From Adenophora triphylla var. japonica (taxonomy: Eukaryota; Streptophyta; Magnoliopsida; Asterales; Campanulaceae): DNA of 64,000 nt. The stretch lies in NCBI GenBank assembly GCA_022495995.1, contig JAFEMH010000162.1, forward strand, positions 744,001 through 808,000, given 5' to 3'. Within the stretch, counting starts at the first letter, position 1. The number at the start of each line of letters is the position of its first letter. The translations under genes were made by a program, and so were the position numbers. The notes beneath the pieces are model-generated. The model did not search any database. It had not been told where the DNA came from and saw only the letters and a list, made by a program, of their open reading frames with translations. Positions 56,701 through 64,000 of the stretch are shown here, piece after piece.

Positions 56701-58092
56701 AATAGAAAACTGCACGAGGCACCGCTTATCCACCTTGAGTTCATTGCCCTTGATCAACCAAGACAACTTATATGGCTGTGGGTGTACAACCGTAGGCAAA
56801 CTCAGCTTGTCCACCATTGTAGTAGAAACAATATTCTCGCAACTACCACCATCAATAATAACCTTGCACACCTTACCCTTGTCAGTGCACTTTGTATTGA
56901 AGATATTATGGCGAAGCCACTGATCATCATCTACAGCTGTTGTGTTCAACACACGTCTAACCACCAAGGCCGGACCCTTGTCTGCATAAACTACCTCGAT
57001 CTCGACGTCAGACACCTCGTCTTCTTCATCATAGACCTGCAACTCTTCCTCAAGTAAGGCAACAACGTTCCTGTTGGGACACTCGACTTGAAGGTAACCA
57101 ATACCCTGACATTTGAAGCACCTCGCAGGCTGCCTTCCCCTAGTATTTGTTGCAGTGGTACCCGAATTGGCTGTAACTGGTGTCTTAGGAGCAGTAGGGG
57201 GAACCCCTTTTAGTGTGCTAGAACTACCAACGCCTCTAGTGTTGGTAACATCTCTGCTCGGCCGACGATTCACCGATTTCTTTCGCTTCAACTGTTTCTC
57301 AACCTTCAAGGCAAGTCGACACACATCCGCATAGGTCCAATACTGCTGCAATTGAACCACCTCCGACACGTCAACACGTAGTCCCCCAAGGAAGCGAGCA
57401 ACGGTCTGTTCATCCTCTTCGAAAACATCACACCGCATCTGTAAACGATCAAACTCGTTGATGAATTCCTCAACGGTCATGTCCCCCTGTTTCAAATTAT
57501 GGTAATCAAGAAAAGCCTCCTGTCTATAGTGGTCCGGAAGGAATTTCCTTTGTAGCAACTTTTTCATCTTATCCCAAGAGTGAATTTTCGACTTCCCCTC
57601 TCTCGCCCGTTGCTTCTTAACATGTTCCCACCATATAGAAGCATGCTTTTTCAATTTGATTGCCACAACCTTAACCTTATGACTATCGTCCATGGGTTTC
57701 AAATCAAACACACGTTCAACAGTATTTAGCCAATCAATGAACTCATCAGGGTGTGCCTTACCTTCAAACTCCGGGATGTCGATCTTCATGCCTATATCCT
57801 TCGAAGGATCAGCCCCAAGCCTGTGTCCACGATCATGACCACGAGCGAAGGGATTGCGCCCGTCTGCAAAGCCTCCTTCCTCAGACGAGCCGTCTGAATC
57901 AGAGCCCACATTAGTGGGAGCCCGCATATCAGCAATCTGCTGTTGGAGCCGCTGAACTTGGTTTCGCAATTCGTCATTCTCAATATCGCGTAGGTCTCTC
58001 TCACGATGGATTTCATCCGCCTGGGGGTTTGTAAGACGGCCTCTACCCTGTCCACGACGACCATCTCGAGCACCACGTCCGCATTCGGCCAT
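53500..58092 (-). pseudogene. CRM gag-pol polyprotein with one nonsense codon
   Basis: Start taken as MAECGRGARDGRR at 58092, just after the primer site. Domains: gag (IDIPEFEGKAHPDEFIDWLN; FLGGLRVDVSEVVQLQQY), zinc knuckle CFKCQGIGYLQVEC (the His is replaced), protease (VIIDGGSCENIVS), RT ([28 protein letters not shown]), RNase H (VHCDASNVGVGGVLSQ; YSDHEALKYIQ), integrase (HEGGLARHFGKDKT; MVVVDQFLKMSHFVPC; TSDRDVKFVSHFW; HPQTDGQTEVTNRSLGN). The TGA at 54711-54709 falls just before the CxxC of the zinc region and looks like CGA to TGA. The frame continues 237 bp into the 3' LTR, as known for CRM integrases. Confidence 0.92.
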
Positions 58093-58097
58093 TGATA

Positions 58098-58117
58098 ACC
58101 AGGATACTGATACCAAA
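58098..58117 (-). promoter_or_regulatory. CRM primer-binding site
   Basis: Minus TTTGGTATCAGTATCC directly after the 5' LTR end; the first ten bases fit the tRNA-Met site TGGTATCAG. Confidence 0.8.
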
Positions 58118-58640
58118 TGATAGCCAAAAGCCTATGAGAAATAGCCGAACGGAATTAATAACCAAAGTTCTGAAGAAAAAGCTTCAGCTTTTCTTATGAA
58201 AATTCAATCAACAAAAACTGCATTAATCCAAGCTAAAAGATGTTTAAATACTCCGTCCAAACCCTAAAACAAAGTGACAAACGAAAGACCAAAATATCCC
58301 CATTAAAAGTTCAAAACACCAGATCAAATACGCATAAGGAAACAGCAATACGTAAATAAGGAAACACCAAACAACGCGAGGCACCCGCCCCGTGAAGTGT
58401 GAGGCGTCCGCCTCCAATCCAGTAACTCATTGCTTGGTCGAACATGCGTGAGGCGTCCGCATCGCGCTCCGTAGCAAGGCCTCCTTGTTCTGCAAATGGG
58501 CGCCCGCCTGATCATGTTTGATGCGCCCGCCTGGCCTTGTGCTGCTGCTGTTGCTCGCTGCCAGGCCTTTGCCCCTACCTCCATGAGCTGTGCCAACCAT
58601 GCCTCCCTTGTTTGTTGGAGTATCATGTAGAACTATATCA
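58118..58640 (-). repeat. CRM 5' LTR (right copy)
   Basis: 523 bp; same ends as the left copy; one fewer copy of the GGC-rich 23-bp repeat. Confidence 0.93.
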
Positions 58641-59052
58641 TATGTCTCTGATTGGACGAGGATATGGGGGCAGGCGACAGTTGGTGCGACACATTAACGC
58701 GCGTGATAGGCGCCTGAGCCTTCATTTTATGTGATGGTAACAGGCTTGCCATCTGGTGTCAGAGCTCGTACGGAATTGTGTCTCACAATCTTGATATTAA
58801 TCGGGAGTCTGATATGAGACCGCGGTCAACGCGAACTATGAAGGCTCGGTCAATGCGAATTAGGAAGGCGCGATATTAGTTGTGACACGTCATATATTGC
58901 CTTTGAACCAGAGCGAATTTGGGACCGATCTGAAGGAACATGGCTCATCAGGAAATAAACCCCTGAAAATCAACTTTTGTATTGAATTGACCAACTTCAC
59001 TTTTAATTTTTAGTATGGACCTTGGTCTGAAACAATTATCATTTATGCATAA

Positions 59053-59910
59053 GAATTAAATAATAATTTGGTCCCTAAAATTGTCACATTTTATTAGTTT
59101 GGTCCCTTATAAATATTTTTAATTAGTTTTATCCTTTTGTTGATTTTCTTTGTCAATTTGCCCCTTATGTTTGAAAAATATTCAATATACCAAGAATGCC
59201 TTTATAGTAGATAATAATTTGTTCCCTAAACTTAACACTTTTATCAATGTAGTCCCTTATGATGGTTTCTTATCAGTTTAACCACGCTATATATTTTGCT
59301 ATTTTTTACCCCTCAATAAAAAATATCCATTACTATGTGATCGATGTTGGGTTTTTCAAATTTTTTTATCCAATCCATACAAAACTATAATTTTTATTTT
59401 ATCCTTTTTTTATCAAATGATCAACCCCCAAAAAAATTAATTTTTTTATAATGTGTTGACAAAGTTAATTTGATTTTGTAAATTTTTGTATGAACTCTCT
59501 TTAAATGGAGAAAAATGAGAGGTAAGAAATATTGAGAAAAATAAAAAAAAAATCTATTAGAAAAATTAAAAATGATATTCAACTGATTCATGATTTCTTT
59601 AAATCAATATGTATAATTTTTTTATAATTTGGATTCAAAAAAGTTGAAAACTCTCAATATTACAGTAAGGGATATTTTTGACAGAAAGTTATAAATTGGC
59701 AAAAATATAGAGAGGGGATAAAGTGACAAATAACGATTATAAGGGACTAAATTGATAAAAGTGTTAAGTTCAGGGACCAAAATATTATTTAGTACAAGGG
59801 TATTTTTGAATATTCCATGAACAAAAGGGTCAAGCAGGTAAAAATAACCAACATAAGGGACCAAACTAATAAAAAGTTCCAAGTTAAGGGACCAAATTAT
59901 TATTTAATCC
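59053..59910. mobile_element. Mutator-like MITE with about 300-bp inverted repeats
   Basis: Ends GAATTAAATAATAATTTGGT and, reverse-complemented, GGATTAAATAATAATTTGGT. Both arms continue as inverted copies (GGTCCCT, TTATTAGTTTGGTCCCTTAT, CTTAACACTTTTATCAAT) for about 300 bp. The flanks TATGCATAA (59044-59052) and AATGCATAA (59911-59919) form a 9-bp near-identical target duplication typical of Mutator-like elements. Non-coding. It lies in intron 1. Confidence 0.85.
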
Positions 59911-60149
59911 AATGCATAATTAAAATAGTATTAACAAGAAGTTATATAATTTTATAAGGATAGTTAAATTTTCATAAAATATTTATTTTTAACAAAATTG
60001 AATTAAATTGACACAGAAAGTCTTGGTGTTCTTTCCGATAGTATTACACTGCAAGTCTACAACTATGCGAGAATTATTTTGAAACTCACAAAGGAATTGA
60101 GACTGTTATTATGGTAAGAAGGCAATAAATTTGATGGGTAGGTAATTAC

Positions 60150-60658
60150 CTGCAAACAGAAGGAAGTTGATGGGGATCAGCAGGACTAGGAGCCATTACC
60201 CAGGAAATTGAATCACTCCAGTTTGCCGGATCTCCGTTGTATAGAAGAAGATTGCTGATATAGGAAAACTTCTTCGAGAAGTCACGCGTATAATAATTCT
60301 TCTTCAATTCAACTTCAAGCTCGTGAAAACTTCTAACTCCTTCAATCATTTTATCCAAAACATTCATAGGTATTCCATGATTTATTATTTGGAAAAAACC
60401 CCATTTCTCACAAGCAACTCTAATTTTCTCAATAATATCAGTTCGATCAGCTCCAGCCAAATCTATGACCGGAATTTTATTGACTGGAGAGGAGATTAGA
60501 TCAGTAGATCTCGATTTCTCCTCATTTATGGATTTTTCGTGGATGAAAAACTGCGGGACTTTGGTTAAACCGGCATCAACAAGACCTTTGACTCCAGCCT
60601 TTGAATTATCAAAGGCTTTTATTTCGCTCTCACGATCATAACTACCATTGGCTGCCAT
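60150..60658 (-). CDS. Dioxygenase exon 1
   Basis: Start chosen at the ATG 60658-60656 (MAANGSYDRESEIKAFDNSK), because the family begins with this phrase followed by AGVKGLVDAGLTKVPQFF; an upstream in-frame ATG at 60733 gives an unlikely extension. The exon covers residues 1-169 with the N-terminal non-haem dioxygenase domain (NKIPVIDLAGADRTDIIEKI; ACEKWGFFQIINHGIP; GVRSFHELEVELKKNYYTRD). It ends HQLPSVC-R at the donor CAG|GTAATT (60149). 509 nt, phase 2. No stop or shift. The next exon is 32.7 kb away. Confidence 0.93.
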
Positions 60659-60960
60659 TTTTGAAAATATTTTGGTCTGGTGTGTGGATTTCCTTAGATG
60701 ATCTGGTGGTGTTGTTTGTCTCTGCAATTTCATATTTATTTACAATTGGGAGTAAGATAATGTTTAATTTTTGTCAACACCAGTAAACAAAACAAAATAA
60801 CGTGGGTAGATGCTACATAAATAATAAACAAAACAAAACGGCTAATCTATGTATTCATGTAACTAACGTAGTGTCCGATTTGAATCAATTAATCCAATGT
60901 AGTTGTTAGTTCTGACATATTACGATACGTACTTTATAAGATTTTATCAAATAATGCAAT
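60659..60960 (-). promoter_or_regulatory. Putative 5' leader and promoter of the dioxygenase gene
   Basis: Upstream sequence on the minus strand contains AAATAAATATG (about 60740-60728, weak TATA-like), a W-box-type GTTGAC (about 60773) and a CCCACGT G-box-like site (about 60800). Sites this short occur by chance; start and regulation are unproven. Confidence 0.3.
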
Positions 60961-61589
60961 ACACTAATTTATTTTTTAATGGCGTTAAACATCCTTACGA
61001 AATTATGATGTGGCATATATAATTTGATTAACCTAGTCAAGAATTTTCAGGGGTAAAAGTGCAAATATCTGTTAAATACCTAAGGAAATTTTCCTTAATC
61101 ATCCAAAAAGTAACGAAGTTTCCTCAACCACCGCACCAAGCATCCCCTTAAAGCCCACCACTCATCACCTCTCCACCACCAACCACCGCCACCCCAAAAA
61201 TCAGGCAACCCAACCCTACTTAACTGCCCATTCCTCCATTAAAACCCATCCATATCTCCAATAAGCCATTTAAAAATTTCACCAAAAAACAACCCACTTC
61301 CATTTATTCAAACCCATTTCCACGACCACGCACCATCCCCAGTTTGAACTTTTGCCATATCTGAAACAAACCCAATTCATTTTTTTTTTCAAACCCATTT
61401 CAAATCTAATAAATCATAAAGAATGATGAAAACATTAGCTTAAAAAATATGCCCAGATTGAAACATAGCCGAACAAATTCAATTTTCCTTGTCCGCCGAC
61501 GGGATTGAGGAGGACGGTGATGAAATTGGAGGTTAGTAGGGACGGAGCTGTAATGGGTGGGGGAGAGAGGGTAAGAACAAGGTGAGGAA
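60961..61589. other. Spacer with no supported gene
   Basis: Low-complexity C/A-rich stretch 61130-61330. A phrase AATGGCGTTAAA at about 60978 followed by TGATGTGGCA resembles the window's right end in inverted order. No coding frame. Confidence 0.35.
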
Positions 61590-61661
61590 GGAAGTTGGGT
61601 TTGGGTTTGGGTTTGGGTTTGTGTTTGTGTTTGTGTTTGTGTTTGTGTTTGTGTTTGTGAT
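61590..61661. repeat. Hexanucleotide microsatellite (TTTGGG)n then (TTTGTG)n
   Basis: About four GGGTTT units followed by about seven GTGTTT units. It is not the plant telomere repeat (TTTAGGG). Confidence 0.95.
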
Positions 61662-61852
61662 GTGCCCATAACAAAATTTTTTGCCCCATAAGTGTTTACC
61701 CGGTCCAAGTTCGAATATGATCAATATGGGCCCCTATTTCGTGAGGATCTCGTCAAAAGCTTGGTTCTCGCTGTTGGTTCTCGCCAATATTATGATTGTC
61801 GCCAAAGTTATGTTCATAGTTATAGTTACGGCTTGGTTCTCTCAGCATAGCA

Positions 61853-62211
61853 TGATTTATGTTATATGTTATATGTCGCAAGGCGCATGATTTATGTTAT
61901 ATGTTATATGTCATCTGGGCATGATTTATGTTATGTGTCGCATGGCGCATGATTTATGTTATGTGTCGCATGGCGCATGATTTATGTTATATGTTATATG
62001 TCGCATGGAGCATGATTTATGTTATATGTTATATGTCGCATGACGCGTGATTTATGTTATGTGTCGCATGACGCATGATTTATGTTATATGTCGCATGGC
62101 GCATGATTTATGTTATATGTTATATGTCGAATCGCGCATGATTTATGTTATGTGTCGCATGTCGCATGATTTATGTTATGTGTTATACGTTGTATGTCAC
62201 ATCTCGCATCT
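61853..62211. repeat. Tandem array of 11 units, 28 or 34-35 bp
   Basis: Units start at TGATTTATGTTAT at 61853, 61888, 61922, 61950, 61978, 62013, 62048, 62076, 62104, 62139 and 62167. The longer units contain an extra 7-bp TTATATG. Most end in CGCATGGCGCA-like text. Confidence 0.95.
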
Positions 62212-62385
62212 AGACCTCTTTCGCATGTTGATGTCTCCAGGTGAGGACCATGCCACTTGTCAAGTTTCTGACCTTGACCGTATCCAAATGAAATCTCTTG
62301 TTAAGATTGTTGTGAAATTGGGGGGATCACCACATCTACTAGCCCATAATAGCAGTCATCAACATGGAGAAAAATAAATCAACAC

Positions 62386-63022
62386 ATGATAATATGAAAG
62401 AACAAGAACACCGATAATTTGTTAACCCGGTTCACCACCACCCGTGGCTACATCCGGAGGCACCAAGCCAGGATATCACCATAATAATATATGAAGGATT
62501 ACAACTTTACATATGCACTCACACAGATCTAGCATAGTAACTCTCCATGAGCAATCTCTCATATACATTATCTCACCTTCCCTAGAACGCACAAATAACA
62601 CGGTCATGGCTGGGTTGTAGGATCGCCCCCATGGCTCTCCTAGGTCCCCGACCTCCCTTCCTAGACACTATTTTGTGGCTCACTTTGATATCCTAATTTT
62701 CTCCTCTTGGGTACAAATATTATGGTGGTAGTCACAATGTATTTATAGAGATACAAAACCTACTCCTAATCAAAACCTAATTTACCCGGAGTCCTTGAGA
62801 CGGAAGGAGTATAACTTTAATTAGGAATACTAATTTGTTACCGAAATTAATTCCACTCCAAGACTCCTTTACACGCCTTCGCAGAAAATCCGTCCCCGAC
62901 ATCTGTTCCCTTGGGCGGTCGCCCACCTCCTCTATGGGCGGTCGCCCATCACAATAGTCCGCTCCGATTTTCTGCTCCTCCATGGTTTTGATCCTCTCCT
63001 TGATTTTGGCTCCAATCCCAAC
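62386..63022 (-). repeat. Ty1/copia LTR (minus strand)
   Basis: On the minus strand the LTR starts TGTTGGGATTGGAGCC at 63022, preceded by a polypurine-like GGAGGGAAATCTT. A TATA box (CTATAAATAC) lies near 62750, with two copies of GGGCGGTCGCCCA (62914-62951) upstream. The end is near TTATCA (62386). R/U5-like text (CCACGGGTGGTGGTGAACC) fits copia LTRs. Partner LTR and coding part are not in the window; solo or truncated. Confidence 0.6.
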
Positions 63023-63567
63023 AAAGATTTCCCTCCGTTGTGGGCGTGTCACGTGTAAAGTAAAGTAATGATGATCATGATGATGTCACATCTTGGCCAT
63101 ATATATACTTCCTCCCTCCCTTTGCTAAGGTATGTTCTAAGTCACAAATTATGACCTCTTTCTCTCCTCTCTCTCTCTCTCTCTCTCTAAAAATTTGGAG
63201 ATTATGTCAATATATGTTATGTTATGAATCAGATTGATGATTCTCACACCGGAGGGTTTTGGGGGGAAAGGCCTCACACCCCTAACGGTGATTTGTCTTA
63301 TAGGTTCCACATTAAATCGGACCCGAGGAGCTTTCTTCCGGATCGGACATTTTTGACACCCCCGGTCTGTCCTGTGCAGCCATTTTGGCATGGCCGCATC
63401 AGTTTGGGTTGGGGGAAGAGTATGTGCCAGAATCTATGGAGGAGTGAGGGAGGGGTAGGGGAAATTAGGAATGGGGTTTTGATGGAGGTGGGGAGAGAGG
63501 GAAAGGACATGGATTTTATGTGGGTGGGGGAGAGAGAGAAGAAAAAGTGGATTTTATGGGGGTGTGG
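63023..63567. other. Spacer; (CT)n microsatellite at 63165-63188; no supported gene
   Basis: Contains a CT run of about 12 units and purine-rich sequence. Open frames here are low-complexity and lack recognised domains. Confidence 0.4.
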
Positions 63568-63787
63568 GAGAGTGGCAATGTTGGGTGGTGGTTGAAGAGA
63601 ACAATGGAGGAGGTAGGGAAATGTTGTCTGAATGTATGGAGGAGTGAAGGGAAGGATAAACAAGGAAAAGGGGGGGGGAGAGTGGCAAAGTTGGGTGGTG
63701 GTTGAAGAGAACATTAATGGAGGGGGTAGGGAAATATTGTTTGAATGTATGGAGGAGTGAAGGGAAGGAGAAACAAGGAAAGGCGGG
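63568..63787. repeat. 110-bp tandem duplication (two copies), purine-rich
   Basis: GAGAGTGGCAA(T/A)GTTGGG recurs at 63568 and 63678, followed in both by GTTGAAGAGAACA, GGTAGGGAAAT and GTATGGAGGAGTGAAGGGAA. A more diverged partial copy lies at about 63435-63480. Confidence 0.85.
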
Positions 63788-64000
63788 GGGGTGTGATTTC
63801 ATGACTTTGTTTTTAATTTTTTAATTTTTTTATTCAAGTTAATTAGTTAACTATAGTTGGACTGGTTAATTATTTAACGGGTTTTAGTTATGTTTGATTT
63901 GACGACTTATCCACGTCAGTATTCCGTCAAACAAATTTAACGCCATCCATTAAATTGTTTGTACCTTGCATTAAATGAAAATAATTGTCAAAGTATGTTT
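63788..64000. other. AT-rich right end, possible DNA-transposon edge
   Basis: Contains CCACGTCAGTATTCCGTCAA and TTTAACGCCATCCATTAAAT, phrases often seen at ends of plant DNA transposons. No gene. Confidence 0.35.

Larger units (their letters stand above)
53191..58640 (-). mobile_element. CRM-type Ty3/gypsy element, nearly intact
   Basis: LTRs 53191-53737 (547 bp) and 58118-58640 (523 bp), about 99% identical by eye apart from one 23-bp repeat indel. Flanking bases GATGT/TATGT are a 4-of-5 target duplication. One gag-pol reading frame runs through the element with a single in-frame stop. Integrase wording and the extension of the frame into the LTR point to the centromeric-retrotransposon (CRM) clade. 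Confidence 0.9.
27911..58950 (-). mobile_element. Tat-clade Ty3/gypsy element with nested insertions
   Basis: The element is bounded by LTRs starting TGATGAC and ending TTATCA / CTCATCA, with a perfect 5-bp target duplication GGAAA (27906-27910, 58951-58955). It contains, right to left, primer-binding site, gag, protease, RT, RNase H, integrase and a plus-strand accessory gene region. The span is 31,040 bp; subtracting an Athila cluster, a CRM element and a SINE leaves about 11.4 kb, normal for Tat elements. All its genes carry stops and frameshifts, so it is the oldest insertion of the intron cluster. Confidence 0.9.
52797..58950 (-). repeat. Tat 5' LTR (right copy), interrupted by CRM element
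   Basis: Parts 52797-53190 and 58641-58950, about 700 bp when rejoined. It aligns by eye with 27911-28423 on both sides of the CRM insertion (for example TGATAACTGAGATATAAG and CACGTCATATATTGCCTTTG). Contains a (GA)n run at 53061-53083. Confidence 0.88.
27492..60149 (-). other. Intron 1 of the dioxygenase gene, 32,658 bp, built of nested transposons
   Basis: Donor CAG|GTAATT at 60149 and acceptor CACAG at 27492. It contains a Stowaway MITE, a 31-kb nested Tat cluster and a Mutator-like MITE. About 96% of it is the Tat cluster. Without these insertions the intron would be about 0.6 kb. Confidence 0.8.
21503..60658 (-). pseudogene. 2-oxoglutarate/Fe(II) dioxygenase gene, giant intron, exon 3 disrupted
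   Basis: Four coding blocks on the minus strand join into one DOXC-class 2-oxoglutarate-dependent dioxygenase similar to ACC-oxidase homologs and deacetoxyvindoline 4-hydroxylase. Block lengths are 509, 322, 80 and 189 nt, giving about 366 residues, the normal family length. Phases match: exon 1 ends in phase 2 (VC-R split), exon 2 ends in phase 0 (DLLQ). Iron ligands H233, D235 and H289 and the 2OG-binding R299-x-S301 are all present. Intron 1 (60149-27492) is 32,658 bp of nested transposons. Exon 3 is interrupted by copia-3. The substrate cannot be predicted. The alternative that the exons come from two separate broken copies is less likely because the pieces are non-overlapping and complementary. 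Confidence 0.85.

Noticed and set aside
61590..61661. Interstitial telomere repeat
   Set aside because: The units are TTTGGG and TTTGTG, not the plant telomere unit TTTAGGG.
61406..61708. Open frames with (QT)n or (HK)n runs
   Set aside because: Translations of the TTTGTG/TTTGGG microsatellite.
62075..62377. Open frame of 100 codons rich in Met, Tyr and Cys
   Set aside because: It is a translation of the 28/35-bp tandem array.
63224..63595. Open frame of 123 codons on the plus strand
   Set aside because: Low-complexity Gly/Glu/Trp-rich translation of purine repeats; no domain or intron support.
1..64000. CRISPR array, operon or prokaryotic mobile island
   Set aside because: No spaced identical repeats with unique spacers; all coding content is plant retrotransposon or a spliced plant gene.

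Overview
This window is plant nuclear DNA, almost certainly from a eudicot with a repeat-rich genome. It has no operons, rRNA or tRNA genes. Nearly all of it is LTR retrotransposons of recognisable plant clades (Tork-type and other Ty1/copia; chromovirus, CRM, Tat and Athila Ty3/gypsy), plus SINEs, Stowaway and hAT MITEs and a long-TIR Mutator-like MITE. The species cannot be read from the sequence.

The one host gene is easy to miss because its exons are up to 33 kb apart. It is a minus-strand 2-oxoglutarate/Fe(II)-dependent dioxygenase of the ACC-oxidase-homolog / deacetoxyvindoline-4-hydroxylase-like group. Exon 1 is 60658-60150, exon 2 is 27491-27170, and exon 3 is 26847-26768 plus 21691-21503. 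Exon phases and splice sites fit. Intron 1 is 32,658 bp and is filled by nested transposons. Intron 2 is 322 bp with a GC-AG border. Exon 3 is cut by a 5.1-kb copia element with visually identical LTRs and an intact polyprotein, so the gene was probably broken, or its product C-terminally truncated, very recently.

Layout. 1-4870: plus-strand copia remnants (copia-1 in copia-2) next to a gypsy LTR end, with a palindromic CACTA-like tract. 5561-18003: a minus-strand copia (copia-D), interrupted by a complete but decayed Tekay-type chromovirus (6490-15775). 18004-21502: AT-rich spacer with two Stowaway-type MITEs and a SINE that carries an hAT MITE. 21503-27491: exon 3 with copia-3 inside, intron 2 and exon 2. 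27492-60149: giant intron 1, made of a Tat element (27911-58950, TSD GGAAA), which contains an antisense accessory gene, a SINE (34555-34748), a pol-less Athila element (37104-51129) that itself contains a gag-only LTR element (40120-46480), and a CRM element (53191-58640) inside the Tat 5' LTR; then a Mutator-like MITE (59053-59910). 60150-60658: exon 1. 60659-64000: upstream region with simple repeats, a 28/35-bp repeat array and a minus-strand copia LTR.

Target-site duplications recognisable for most of the nested insertions let their order be read directly. The Tat element is old (many stops), yet the exons on both sides of it have no frameshift or stop. That suggests the gene stayed under selection with a very long intron before copia-3 landed. 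A second pattern is that LTRs of seven unrelated families here each carry clusters of short CpG-rich palindrome-like repeats, in most cases just upstream of the LTR TATA box.

All identities were judged by eye. No alignment or database search was run.
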